The notes beneath the pieces are model-generated. The model saw only the letters and a program-made list of their open reading frames with translations. It was not told the origin of the DNA and ran no database searches. 64,000 nucleotides of DNA from CAWGCA01 sp963820955 (lineage in GTDB: Bacteria; Pseudomonadota; Gammaproteobacteria; Chromatiales; Chromatiaceae), in assembly GCA_963820955.1 (NCBI GenBank), contig CAWGCA010000047.1, positions 124,001 through 188,000 of the forward strand. Direction: 5' to 3'. The position numbers were made by a program, and so were the translations under genes. Positions within the stretch are counted from its first letter, which is position 1; each line of letters starts with the position of its first letter. Below are positions 26,237 through 35,099 of this stretch, in pieces.

Positions 26237-28566
26237 CAGGCCTTTGCTCCGCTGATCTGGGCCTGCTGTGCATTGTCGCGCCGGCTCCAGATCCTCAGTC
26301 CAATCACTACGCCGGCACCAAACAGCAGCAGACCTGAAATCCATGCAAGAGAGCTTCCAGGATGCTCGGCATAGGTGGCCGTCTGGTAGAAGACGGTGGA
26401 AGTGGTAAAGGCAACACCGGTGGTCCAGGACGCGACGAAGGCGGCCCAGGCACCGCCGGTTTCGCGCACGATGGCACCCATGGTGGCGACACAGGGAAAG
26501 TAGAGCAGGATAAAAAGCAGATAGGCGAAGGCACCTGCCTGACCATCGAAGCGGGAGGCCATGGCACCGAAGATTCCGCTGCTCACCTGCTGGGCCTCGG
26601 CGGCGGCTTCCTGGGAGCTGATTTCACCCACATCCAGTCGCAAGGGATCGAGCAGAGTTTCGCTTAGCTTGGCCAGATTTTTCGGGATGCTGGCAGCAGC
26701 TTGGCCTAGGGCAGTCCAGAGCAAAAAGGGTTCCTCGGTCTCTGTTGTGCCGGCCTCTTCTGCAGCCAGCTGTGTGTAGATAGAGTCGAGGGTGCCCACG
26801 ACCACCTCTTTAGCTAGTACCCCGGTGAAGATGCCGACGGTAGCGGGCCAGTTGTTTTCCTGGATGCCCAGTGGCGCGAACAGGGGCGTCAGGGCCTGTC
26901 CCAGCACGCCCAGAACCGATTTGTCGCTCTCCTGGTTACCAAAGGAGCCGTCGGTACCAATCGAATTGAGCAGATTCAGGGCCAGCACCATCACCACGAT
27001 TACTTTACCGGCATCGCGGATGAAGAGTTTGAGTCGATCCCATGTACGCAGCATGACTCCCTTGAGGGTTGGCAGATGGTAAGGGGGCAGTTCCATCATA
27101 AAGCCGGCGCTTTTTCCGGACAGCAGGGTGCGGCGCATGATCATGCCGGTCAATACCGCTACGGTGATGCCGACGAGATAGAGCAGAAAGACCAGATTCT
27201 GCCCGTTAGTGGGGAAGAAAGCGGCTGCAAAGAGGGCATAAACCGGTAAGCGGGCGCCGCAGGACATGAAGGGATTCATCAGGATAGTCAGTTTTCTTTC
27301 CCGATCGTTTTCCAGGGTGCGGGTCGCCATCACTGCCGGGACATTGCAGCCGAATCCCACGATCATCGGTACAAAAGCCTTGCCCGGCAACCCGATGGCC
27401 CGCATGGCGCGGTCCATGACGAAGGCGGCCCTTGCCATGTAGCCGGTGTCCTCCAGAACGGAAAGGAACAGGTAAAGACAGGTGATGATCGGAATGAAAG
27501 TGGAGACTACCTGGATCCCGCCACCAATGCCGTTCGCCAAAGTCACCCGCGCCCAGGCTGGAGTCCCGATTCCCTGCAGCCAGCTGCTCAGTCCTTCGAC
27601 CAGAAAGGCGCCCACAGCCATGTCGAAAAAGTCGATGAAGGCCCCCCCGATGTTGATGGTGAACATGAACATCAGATACATGACCAGCAGGAAGATCGGG
27701 ATACCTGCGATTCGATTCAGTACTGCCTTATCGATGCGATCAGAGAGGGTGCGTCCGATTTTTCCCTGTTCCCGTATCGCCCGCTGTGCCAGTATGTGGG
27801 CGTGGCCATAGCGGGCATCCGCGATATGGATGTCGGTCTCTTCCCCGGCCCTGTCTTCGATAGTCTGTCGCCACGCCTCTGCCAGGGGGCGGACCTGCTC
27901 CCCCGCAAGCGAAAACGCGTGATCGTCCCCTTCCAACAGTTTGAGGCAAAGCCAGCGCAGATTGGCCCGGTCCGAGGCACCTTGCAGCTGGGGCGTAAGC
28001 GCGGCAATGGCCTGTTCCACGGTATCTTCATGGGTAACCTGAAAGCTGTCCGTGTTGGCGTCTGTTGTCAGGGACTGGATCTGCTGTTTGAGCAGCCCCA
28101 GTCCCTCGCCGGTGATCGCGACCACCGGGATCACCGGGCAGCCCAGTTCCTTACTCAGCCTATCGATGTCGACGGTGATGCCCCGTTTGCGGGCCACGTC
28201 CATCATGTTGAGTGCGATCACCATGGGCACACCCATTTCCCGCAGCTGGACGGTGAAATAGAGATTGCGCTCCAGATTAGAAGCGTCGATGACGTTGACG
28301 ATCAGGCTGGCGTCGCGAGAGAGCAGATAGTCTCGGGTTATTTGTTCATCAAGGGAGGATGCATCGAGGGAATAGATACCGGGCAGATCGACCACGGCGA
28401 TCTCTCGTCCTTCCAGATGGAAGCGCCCTTCTTTGCGGTCGACGGTGACCCCGGGCCAGTTTCCGGTTTTCTGGCGAATACCGGTGAAGGCATTGAAGAG
28501 CGCCGACTTGCCGCAGTTTGGGTTGCCGCCCAGTGCGATGGTAAGCACGATCTCCTCCGCCGGCAT
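26236..28566 (-). CDS. feoB: Ferrous iron transporter B
   Basis: This is a 776-residue Fe(II) importer of the inner membrane. The N-terminal G domain shows G1 GNPNCGKSA, G2 GVTVD, G3 DLPGIYSL, and G4 NMMD. It is followed by a helical spacer and a membrane domain with two Gate motifs (for example FIPIITCLYLFLSVLEDTGYMARAAFVMDR and GFGCNVPAVMATRTLEN). The start at 28566 places the G domain at the N-terminus as in homologues; no good ribosome-binding site precedes it, and an in-frame extension upstream is not protein-like. FeoA is encoded 49 bases upstream and feoC overlaps the end. The operon supplies iron under anoxic or microoxic conditions. Confidence 0.95.
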   Translation of the reverse strand: MPAEEIVLTIALGGNPNCGKSALFNAFTGIRQKTGNWPGVTVDRKEGRFHLEGREIAVVDLPGIYSLDASSLDEQITRDYLLSRDASLIVNVIDASNLERNLYFTVQLREMGVPMVIALNMMDVARKRGITVDIDRLSKELGCPVIPVVAITGEGLGLLKQQIQSLTTDANTDSFQVTHEDTVEQAIAALTPQLQGASDRANLRWLCLKLLEGDDHAFSLAGEQVRPLAEAWRQTIEDRAGEETDIHIADARYGHAHILAQRAIREQGKIGRTLSDRIDKAVLNRIAGIPIFLLVMYLMFMFTINIGGAFIDFFDMAVGAFLVEGLSSWLQGIGTPAWARVTLANGIGGGIQVVSTFIPIITCLYLFLSVLEDTGYMARAAFVMDRAMRAIGLPGKAFVPMIVGFGCNVPAVMATRTLENDRERKLTILMNPFMSCGARLPVYALFAAAFFPTNGQNLVFLLYLVGITVAVLTGMIMRRTLLSGKSAGFMMELPPYHLPTLKGVMLRTWDRLKLFIRDAGKVIVVMVLALNLLNSIGTDGSFGNQESDKSVLGVLGQALTPLFAPLGIQENNWPATVGIFTGVLAKEVVVGTLDSIYTQLAAEEAGTTETEEPFLLWTALGQAAASIPKNLAKLSETLLDPLRLDVGEISSQEAAAEAQQVSSGIFGAMASRFDGQAGAFAYLLFILLYFPCVATMGAIVRETGGAWAAFVASWTTGVAFTTSTVFYQTATYAEHPGSSLAWISGLLLFGAGVVIGLRIWSRRDNAQQAQISGAKA

Positions 28567-28615
28567 CAATGAGATGCTTGACTCTATAAAATATTGCTGA
28601 GGTGTCCTGCCTGGC

Positions 28616-28867
28616 TCAGACCTGTTCCACAAGTGGTTGCATGTAGACCTTGTCAGCGACGCTGCTGCCCAATGCAACCCGGTTGCCGGCGCAGGCGACG
28701 ACCACACCTTTGTTGCGCTGCTGGATAACGCTGATCTCAGAGCCAACCCGCAGGCCCAGGCTCATCAGGCGGCGGGTCATGTCGCGGCCACCGCGAATCT
28801 CCATGATGCGGGCCCGCTTGCCGATGGGCAGTTTGTACAGCGCGGTCGGTATATCAGGGGCTTTCAT
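28616..28867 (-). CDS. feoA: FeoA, SH3-like partner of FeoB
   Basis: This small protein of 83 residues has an SH3-like fold and is required with FeoB for Fe(II) uptake. Typical residues are LPIGKRARIMEIRGG, the helix RRLMSLGLRVGSEISVIQ and the closing strand segment GNRVALGSSVADKVYMQP. The start is the ATG at 28867; a TTG 27 bases upstream is less likely. It is the first gene of feoABC. The 150 bases upstream are AT-rich and might carry a Fur site, but I found no convincing match. Confidence 0.92.
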   Translation of the reverse strand: MKAPDIPTALYKLPIGKRARIMEIRGGRDMTRRLMSLGLRVGSEISVIQQRNKGVVVACAGNRVALGSSVADKVYMQPLVEQV

Positions 28868-29025
28868 GGGATCACTGCGGTTGAGCGACGACAAAATTAA
28901 TTAGGAATCATTTGTATTTGGATACTATCACCGGGGAGCATTAGGATCAACTTATTTACCAAGCTTGAGCCGCACAGAGTCTGATTGCACTGAGGGTTCT
29001 CCAGGGTTTCATGCGCGTTCGATTA

Positions 29026-29736
29026 TCAGTCCGTTTTTCGCAACAGATCCACCCGGCAAGGTTGGAGAAAATCCGCCCCATCCCTGGTCATGTGCCGCTC
29101 GAAGGCCTGGCGAATGCGCTGGTGCAGTTGCGGATCGATCTGGTGCTGGGTGTGGGTCACCTTCAGTATCCGCTCCTCGAATTCCTCGAAGTCCCGATAG
29201 TGGCTTGGCGAAAGGAAGAAGATCTGATTCACCAGTTCGAAGCGGCCGCCGTCAATGGCCCTTTGCAGGGCGTCGAAGGCGCATTGACGTACCTTCCGTT
29301 CGTCATGGAACAGCCTCATGATGTCGTTGAAATCGCCCTGGAAAACCGGCTCCGAGATGTAGGCAAGGCCGCCCGGTCCCAGTACCCTGCAGATTTCGGT
29401 GAGTCCCTGGTCCATCTGCTCTGGAGGGACATGATGCAGGGATTTGAGCATCAGGACCAGGTCCACGCTGGCCTCCGGTAGATCGATGGACTGCGCCCCT
29501 CCATAGACAAAACTTACCCCTGGCAGGTCATCGATCTGCTGGTTTTTCTCGTGCTGTATTCGATCCACCTCGGTGGCGATGATTCGGGCCGGCTGCAGCA
29601 GTTTGGCAATGCGGCGGGTCATCCAGGCCCTGCCGCAGCCAAGTTCCAGTACACGGGCACCGCTTATCGGGAGTTGCTCCTCGATAATTTCAAGCTCGCT
29701 GGCGACGCGGCGGGTATCGGTGTTGCGAATTTTCAT
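29026..29736 (-). CDS. Class I SAM-dependent methyltransferase
   Basis: This is a 236-residue Rossmann-fold methyltransferase. The SAM-binding motif I is VLELGCGRAWMTRRIA (residues 29-44), motif II contains the acidic residue in ATEVDR, and the post-II segment DLVLMLKSLHHVPPEQMDQGL followed by RVLGPGGLAYISEPVF matches methyltransf_11-type enzymes. The substrate cannot be read from the sequence. It stands between feoA (upstream on the same strand, 160 bases away) and the divergent clcA, and shares no overlap with either. Confidence 0.85.
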   Translation of the reverse strand: MKIRNTDTRRVASELEIIEEQLPISGARVLELGCGRAWMTRRIAKLLQPARIIATEVDRIQHEKNQQIDDLPGVSFVYGGAQSIDLPEASVDLVLMLKSLHHVPPEQMDQGLTEICRVLGPGGLAYISEPVFQGDFNDIMRLFHDERKVRQCAFDALQRAIDGGRFELVNQIFFLSPSHYRDFEEFEERILKVTHTQHQIDPQLHQRIRQAFERHMTRDGADFLQPCRVDLLRKTD

Positions 29737-29832
29737 AGGGAGTACATTCAGATTGGTATTTTACTGTATCGTTTTATGCAGGTGTATATTTTCCGATAGT
29801 ATTCAGGGTTTGCAGAATAGGGATTCCACGCG

Positions 29833-31593
29833 TTGAGACAGCGGCTTGCAAACTGGAGCGGTGAACAGCTGGACCGGCTTAGATTGCTTCTTGCCCGCCC
29901 CGATGCCTTGATTCAGCTGGCGTTGCTGGGGTTGGTCACAGGACTGCTGGCGGGGACTGTTATTATCGCGTTTCGGGTCGCAGTCGAGGGTGCCCAGGAG
30001 GCCTTTTTGCCCGGGGGGGCAGCGGAAAACTACGAAATGCTCCCGCTCTGGCTGCGATTGCTGTTGCCAGCAGTTGGCGGTCTGATGATTGGCTGGATCT
30101 TTCTGCTGCGTTCCGGCGGCCTGTATGTGCTCGGAGTGGCCCGGGTGATGGAGCGGATGGCCTATCACCAAGGCTATATCAGCCTGCGGGAGTTTGTCCT
30201 GCAGTTTGTGGGTGCCGCCATCGCGATAGCCAGCGGTCACTCGGTGGGTAGGGAAGGTCCCCATATTTTTCTCGGCGCCGCCTCGGGCAGCCTGCTGGGT
30301 CAATATCTCACGCTGCCTAACAACAGTATTCGGACCATGGTCGGCTGCGGCACGGCGGCCGGTATCGCGGCCTCCTTCAATACGCCGCTTGCCGGGGTTA
30401 TATTCGCCCTGGAGGTGGTGATGATGGAGTATACGCTGGCCAGCTTTACCCCGGTAATTCTGGCGGCGGTCAGTGCCAATGCCATCGCCATCGGTGTACT
30501 GGGATCGGAACCTGCTTTCCAGATTCCGGCGCTGCAGCTCGGCTCTTTCTACGAATTGCCGTTGCTGCTGTTGCTGGGGGTAGCGGCGGGTGCGGTCTCG
30601 GCCACTTTTATCCAGCTGCTGCAGCTTCTCACGCAACGTGTCTCCAAGCTGCCTTTCTGGTGGCGTACTACCCTGGCTGGCGTGTTCGTCGGCCTGTTCG
30701 GAGCTCTGGTGCCCGAGGTGATGGGGATTGGCTATGACACGGTGAACAGCGCCCTGCTCGGCCAGATCGGGTTCGGTCTGCTGCTGATCCTGGTAATAGC
30801 CAAGCTGCTGGCGACTGTCGCCAGTGTGGGCATGGGGGTGCCCGGGGGTATGATCGGACCGGTGCTTTTTATCGGTGCGATGCTCGGCAGTCTGCTGGGT
30901 CTGCTGGCAAGGTTCGTTTTTCCTGGCGCAGACATTGATGTCGGCTTTTACGCCCTGCTTGGTATGGGGGCCATGATGGGGGCCAGTCTGCAGGCACCAT
31001 TGGCGGCGCTGACCGCCATGATGGAGCTTACCTATTCACCCCAGATCATCATGCCTGGCATGCTGGTGATTGTGGTCGCAGGGTTGACCGCCAGCGAGCT
31101 GTTCCACAAGGAGTCGATTTTTGTCACCATGCTGAAGGCGAATGGCATGGACTACGATGCCCATCCGGTACTGCAGGCCTTACGACGGATTGGTGTTGCC
31201 AGTGTCATGCACAAGGGTTTTAACCGATCAAAGCGGTTGGTCAGCCGCGCGCAGGCGGTCGCTTTGTTGAGCGGTGAACCGGAATGGCTGCTGATCCATG
31301 AACAGCAGGACCCGCTGGCGCTGATGCCGGCGGTGGATTTGGCCCGCCATCTGCAGGACCCGGAGCGAGGCGAGCAGGAAGCTGGAGCGGATGAAATCGA
31401 TCTGCTGAAAATCCCGGCCCACCGTTCGGAAGTGGCCCCCGTGCCGCTGCAGGCAACGCTGCAGGAAGCAATGGAGGTGTTGGACCAGGGGGTGGCCGAG
31501 GCACTTTACGTGGAACGAATGACGGCGCCTGGCATTCGGCGAATCTACGGGGTGTTGACCAGAGAGTCGGTGGAATCCGCCTATCGTTATTGA
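29833..31593 (+). CDS. clcA: ClC-family chloride channel/antiporter with CBS-like tail
   Basis: This is a 586-residue membrane protein of the ClC family. Selectivity-filter motifs are visible: GHSVGREGPH (near residue 136) and GMGVPGGMIGPVL (near 335). About ten hydrophobic segments occupy residues 25-430. The C-terminal 130 residues (VMHKGFNRSKRLVSRAQAVALL onward) resemble a CBS-domain pair, which regulates many ClC proteins, though I cannot confirm both repeats. The GREGP glutamate is kept, as in Cl-/H+ antiporters. The start is TTG at 29833, with GGATTCC 6-12 bases upstream. The gene is monocistronic, divergent from the methyltransferase. Confidence 0.92.
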   Translation: MRQRLANWSGEQLDRLRLLLARPDALIQLALLGLVTGLLAGTVIIAFRVAVEGAQEAFLPGGAAENYEMLPLWLRLLLPAVGGLMIGWIFLLRSGGLYVLGVARVMERMAYHQGYISLREFVLQFVGAAIAIASGHSVGREGPHIFLGAASGSLLGQYLTLPNNSIRTMVGCGTAAGIAASFNTPLAGVIFALEVVMMEYTLASFTPVILAAVSANAIAIGVLGSEPAFQIPALQLGSFYELPLLLLLGVAAGAVSATFIQLLQLLTQRVSKLPFWWRTTLAGVFVGLFGALVPEVMGIGYDTVNSALLGQIGFGLLLILVIAKLLATVASVGMGVPGGMIGPVLFIGAMLGSLLGLLARFVFPGADIDVGFYALLGMGAMMGASLQAPLAALTAMMELTYSPQIIMPGMLVIVVAGLTASELFHKESIFVTMLKANGMDYDAHPVLQALRRIGVASVMHKGFNRSKRLVSRAQAVALLSGEPEWLLIHEQQDPLALMPAVDLARHLQDPERGEQEAGADEIDLLKIPAHRSEVAPVPLQATLQEAMEVLDQGVAEALYVERMTAPGIRRIYGVLTRESVESAYRY

Positions 31594-31769
31594 GGTCGTG
31601 CGGGTCCGGTTTTTGATGTGGCTCAACTAGGCACCTGATTGGCCTTTCGGAGAGATGCAGAGTCTGCATCGCTGGCGTAGTATGTATTCTCTGAAAGATA
31701 AAAATATATTTCGCCCCGGGGCAGTGCTAGCCCTGGATCTGTTTTCTCATGCTGACAGGAAACTTAAAA

Positions 31770-32669
31770 ATGACAGACGGAGAGAATCCCGAGACCGTTG
31801 AACTCAGCGAAACTCAGCATCTGTTGGAGGAAAATCGGCGCCTGCAGGCTGACGTGGATCGGCTAAAAAAGGTGGAAAAAAAGGCAGTGCGCCGGTACCG
31901 CAGGGAGCAGTCCCTCAAACCCTATCAGGCGGAACTGATCCGGATGCAGCAGTATCTGGAAAAGAGCGGTACCCGCATGATCATCCTGTTCGAGGGACGG
32001 GATGCGGCGGGTAAGGGCGGTACCATCCGACGCGTGACCCGCTATATGAACGAGAAACACTATCGTGTCGTGGCCCTTGGCAAGCCCACCGAGAATGAAC
32101 GCACCCAGTGGTTTTTCCAGAAGTACGTAGGGAAGTTTCCGCGCGGCGGTGAGGTGGTGCTGTTCGATCGAAGCTGGTACAACCGGGCCATGGTGGAGCC
32201 GGTATTTGGATTTTGCTCCGACCAGGAATACCAGAATTTCATGATCGGGGTTGGCGGTTTCGAGAAGGATCTGGTGCGACAGGGGACTATTCTGATCAAG
32301 CTCTATTTCAGTGTCACCAAGGATGAGCAGGCACGCCGATTCGATCGCCGTAAAAACGACACCCTGCGCCAATGGAAATTGAGCGAGGTGGACGTACAGG
32401 CCCAGGAGCGGTGGGACGATTTCACCCGCGTGAAGTACGAAATGCTGAAGAAGACCCACACCACCCACGCCCCCTGGACGATCGTTCGCTCAAACGACAA
32501 GCATATGGCGCGCCTCAACGTCATGAAGGTGGTCCTCAATGCCGTTCCCTACGAACGGCTCGATAACCAACTCGACTTCGTGCCCGATCCGCAGGTGGTT
32601 GTTTCCGGCTCCCGAGAGTTGGAGATGATGGAGGCAGAACGGTTGCGCAGCGGCAAATTCCAGGGCTAA
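31770..32669 (+). CDS. ppk2: Polyphosphate kinase 2
   Basis: This is a 299-residue PPK2-family enzyme, which transfers phosphate between polyphosphate and nucleotides. It has Walker A FEGRDAAGKGGTI (near residue 80), the lid region NEKHYRVVALGKPTENERTQWFFQKYV, Walker B LFDRSWYNRAMVEPV and the C-terminal WTIVRSNDKHMARLNVM. An N-terminal coiled coil precedes the kinase core (residues 10-40). The ATG at 31770 is preferred to one at 31749 because AGGAAAC lies about 8 bases before it. A single domain points to class I. Polyphosphate storage would suit a sulfur-oxidiser with fluctuating energy supply. It may be co-transcribed with the next two genes. Confidence 0.94.
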   Translation: MTDGENPETVELSETQHLLEENRRLQADVDRLKKVEKKAVRRYRREQSLKPYQAELIRMQQYLEKSGTRMIILFEGRDAAGKGGTIRRVTRYMNEKHYRVVALGKPTENERTQWFFQKYVGKFPRGGEVVLFDRSWYNRAMVEPVFGFCSDQEYQNFMIGVGGFEKDLVRQGTILIKLYFSVTKDEQARRFDRRKNDTLRQWKLSEVDVQAQERWDDFTRVKYEMLKKTHTTHAPWTIVRSNDKHMARLNVMKVVLNAVPYERLDNQLDFVPDPQVVVSGSRELEMMEAERLRSGKFQG

Positions 32670-32681
32670 AGGATTCCGCGC

Positions 32682-33335
32682 CTGGATACGGCTGACAGTC
32701 AGGCCCTGCTCCTGGTCGGGGCCTGGCTGTGTTACTTTGTCATTCATTCGATCCTCGCCTCACTCAGGGTAAAACGGCTGTTGGCCTCCCGCCAGCCTGC
32801 CTTAATGCCGGCCTACCGCCTGCTGTTCAATCTGCAGGCATTGCTGTTGCTGTTACCGCCGCTTTACCTCACCTATCGTTGGGACGGCCCTTTTCTGTGG
32901 CGCTGGACCGGGGTGGGCTGGTGGCTCGCCAATGGTCTCGCCCTGCTGGCGCTGGGGCTTTTTTTCTGGTCATTGCACTACTACGACAGTGGCGAGTTTC
33001 TGGGGCTGAAACAGTGGCGGGAGGGGCAGCGCAGGGTTGAGGACCAGGAGCAGTTCCACATTTCTCCCCTGCACCGGTTTGTTCGTCATCCCTGGTACGC
33101 ACTGGGGCTGATTCTGGTCTGGACCCGGGACATGAACCTGGCGCTGCTGTTATCCGGCAGCGCCATTACGCTCTATTTCGTCGTCGGGTCCCGCTTGGAA
33201 GAGCGCAAGCTGGTTGAATACCATGGTGCGGTGTATCGCCGTTACCAGCAGAAGGTGCCTGGCCTTATTCCACTCCCCTGGCGTTACCTCAGCACGCGAG
33301 AGGCGAAGGAGTTGCAGCAGCATGAACACAGATAG
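32682..33335 (+). CDS. Integral membrane methyltransferase-like (ICMT/NnrU type)
   Basis: This is a membrane protein with five or so hydrophobic segments and the C-terminal signature of isoprenylcysteine-carboxyl-methyltransferase-like proteins (RHPWYALGLILVW, then EERKLVEYHGAVYRRYQQKVPGLIP). Coding similarity extends upstream of the first conventional start (TTG at 32781) through ALLLVGAWLCYFVIHSILASLRVKR, a first transmembrane segment. No ATG, GTG or TTG exists in that upstream part. A CTG at 32682 has AAAGGA 7-8 bases ahead and would give 217 residues, so I extend the gene to it. The substrate is unknown. It starts 12 bases after ppk2 and overlaps the next gene by 14 bases. Confidence 0.65.
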   Translation: MDTADSQALLLVGAWLCYFVIHSILASLRVKRLLASRQPALMPAYRLLFNLQALLLLLPPLYLTYRWDGPFLWRWTGVGWWLANGLALLALGLFFWSLHYYDSGEFLGLKQWREGQRRVEDQEQFHISPLHRFVRHPWYALGLILVWTRDMNLALLLSGSAITLYFVVGSRLEERKLVEYHGAVYRRYQQKVPGLIPLPWRYLSTREAKELQQHEHR

Positions 33336-34803
33336 CATGACCGTCACGATTTCGGATTTGATGGCGTCCAGCGGGGTTGGTTTCGGCACCAGCGGTGCCC
33401 GGGGACTGGCGGAGGCCATGACTGACCAGGTTTGCTTCGCCTATGTCATGGGGTTTCTTCAGTATCTGAAATCTAAGGGTGAGCTGCGATCCGGGATGGA
33501 AGTGGCGCTGGCCGGTGACTTTCGGCCCAGCAGTCCCAGGATTATGGCGGCGGCTGGCATGGCGGTGCGGGATTTTGGCTGCATTCCTGTCAATTGCGGC
33601 TTTATCCCCTCGCCGGCAGTGGCCCTTTTTGGCATCCGCAACAAAGTCCCTTCCCTGATGGTTACTGGCAGTCATATCCCTGATGACCGTAACGGTATCA
33701 AATTCAACCGCGCTGCCGGAGAGATCCTGAAAGGGGACGAGCAGGGGATAAGGACACAGCGTGTGACATTTTCGAAGGAACTGTTTGATCAACAGGGAAT
33801 GAGCAGGCTTTCCTACAGGCTACCCCGGGAAACTAAAACGCCTTACCGGGACTATATGCATCGTTACCTGGATTTTTTTCCCGCGCATTGTTTACAGGGG
33901 CGTCGAATCGGTCTCTATGAACACTCCTCCGTAGCGCGCCAGGTTCTGTATGAGATCCTTGAAGGGTTGGGGGCAGAAATAGTCCGGCTCGGTTTTTCTG
34001 ATCGATTTTTACCGGTGGATACCGAGGCAGTGCGATCTGAAGATATTAAGCTGGCACGGCAGTGGGCTGCCCGCTACGACCTGGACTGCATTGTTTCCAC
34101 CGATGGTGACGGCGACCGGCCCTTGATCAGTGATGAAAGGGGGCACTGGCTGCGTGGTGACGTGGCCGGAATCCTCTGTGCCCGCTATCTGGGAGCCCGG
34201 CGGGTGGTGACACCCGTGAGCAGCAACAGCGCAGTGGAAAAATGCGGCTGGTTCGGTCAGGTAGAGCGGACCCGGATTGGTTCTCCCTATGTGATTGCGG
34301 CCATGGAGGCCGCGCTGAGCGAGGGGGAAGGGTGCGTGGTTGGCTACGAAGCGAACGGCGGATTTTTGATTGGCGACCGACTAGAGCGGGATGGCCGTAT
34401 TCTCGACCCGTTGCCGACCCGTGATGCGGTAATTGTGGCACTGGCCATTCTGATGCTGGCGAGTGAATGGCAGTTGCCCGTCTCCGGTCTGCTGTCCCGC
34501 CTCCCCGCCCGCTTCACCAGCAGCAACCGACTGAAGGATTTTCCGAACCAACTCAGCCGGGAGCGTATCGGCGGCTTGAGCGAGGGGGGAATCGAGTCCC
34601 TGTTCGGGGAGAACTTCGGTCGGGTGGCCGGGCTGGATGATACCGATGGTCTGCGCATCACTTTCGAGAGTGGTGAGGTGGTACACCTCCGTCCTTCGGG
34701 TAATGCGCCGGAACTGCGCTGTTACAACGAGGCGGATTCCGAGGCGCGGGCCGTGGAGATGAATCAGATCTGTATGAGGATTCTGGACAGTTGGCGGGCG
34801 TAG
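33322..34803 (+). CDS. Phosphomannomutase/phosphoglucomutase family protein
   Basis: This 493-residue alpha-D-phosphohexomutase interconverts hexose 1- and 6-phosphates for polysaccharide or sugar-nucleotide synthesis. The phosphoserine loop reads MVTGSHIPDDRNGIKF (near residue 114), the metal-binding loop is STDGDGDRPL, the sugar-binding loop is GYEANGGF and the C-terminal phosphate-binding loop is RPSGNAPELRCY. The start at 33322 overlaps the end of the previous gene; an upstream in-frame extension is not protein-like. Substrate preference (mannose, glucose or glucosamine) cannot be decided. Variation from the usual TASHNP at the active site (TGSHIP) is notable but keeps the serine. Confidence 0.9.
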   Translation: MNTDSMTVTISDLMASSGVGFGTSGARGLAEAMTDQVCFAYVMGFLQYLKSKGELRSGMEVALAGDFRPSSPRIMAAAGMAVRDFGCIPVNCGFIPSPAVALFGIRNKVPSLMVTGSHIPDDRNGIKFNRAAGEILKGDEQGIRTQRVTFSKELFDQQGMSRLSYRLPRETKTPYRDYMHRYLDFFPAHCLQGRRIGLYEHSSVARQVLYEILEGLGAEIVRLGFSDRFLPVDTEAVRSEDIKLARQWAARYDLDCIVSTDGDGDRPLISDERGHWLRGDVAGILCARYLGARRVVTPVSSNSAVEKCGWFGQVERTRIGSPYVIAAMEAALSEGEGCVVGYEANGGFLIGDRLERDGRILDPLPTRDAVIVALAILMLASEWQLPVSGLLSRLPARFTSSNRLKDFPNQLSRERIGGLSEGGIESLFGENFGRVAGLDDTDGLRITFESGEVVHLRPSGNAPELRCYNEADSEARAVEMNQICMRILDSWRA

Positions 34804-34872
34804 TGGCCGGCCGGCGCTTGGGCCGGTAAAAGCAGAGAGGCTCGTGGTTCCCGTTTCGTTTTTTCGCAGACA

Positions 34873-34900
34873 TAAAAAACCCCGCCGCAAAGGGCGGGGT
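34873..34900 (-). terminator. Intrinsic terminator of the small gene
   Basis: CCCCGCC (34880-34886) pairs with GGCGGGG (34893-34899), extended by one A-T pair, around a 6-base loop. On the minus strand a run of six T residues follows. It lies 23 bases after the stop of the 58-aa gene at 34923-35099 and confirms that this gene is an independent transcript. Confidence 0.85.
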
Positions 34901-34922
34901 CGATCCTGGAAAGTAAACCAGA

Positions 34923-35099
34923 TTACTTCTTCTCTTCGTCAGTTGCCTTGAGTTCAGCCACTTGCGGCATCTCGCTGAGTTCGGTGGTCTGGGCTGTAGT
35001 TGTCTTCTGGTCGAAATCAAGATCCCCGTGAAGATACATATCAGCGCCAACAGCGGTCCAAACGGCGAGAAACGCGGGCAGAGTCCATAAAAAGAACAT
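34923..35099 (-). CDS. Small membrane protein, 58 aa
   Basis: This short gene has a strong ribosome-binding site (AAAGAGG, 9 bases before the ATG) and its own terminator downstream. The protein begins MFFLWTLPAFLAVWTAVGADM, one transmembrane segment, and continues as a hydrophilic, acidic tail (YLHGDLDFDQ, then TTELSEMPQVAELKATDEEKK). I do not recognise the family. The size and topology resemble small subunits or assembly factors of membrane complexes, for example small cytochrome-oxidase subunits, but nothing in the sequence proves it. It is transcribed away from the LysR-type regulator gene across a 596-base spacer. Confidence 0.7.
   Translation of the reverse strand: MFFLWTLPAFLAVWTAVGADMYLHGDLDFDQKTTTAQTTELSEMPQVAELKATDEEKK

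Noticed and set aside
28895..28925. Possible Fur box before feoA
   Set aside because: Only about half of the core positions match, no better than expected in AT-rich sequence.
31654..31670. GATGCAGA inverted repeat between clcA and ppk2, similar in sequence to the one after tex (47393-47410)
   Set aside because: The arms are in opposite order in the two places, so they are not copies of one element; each is short enough to be chance.
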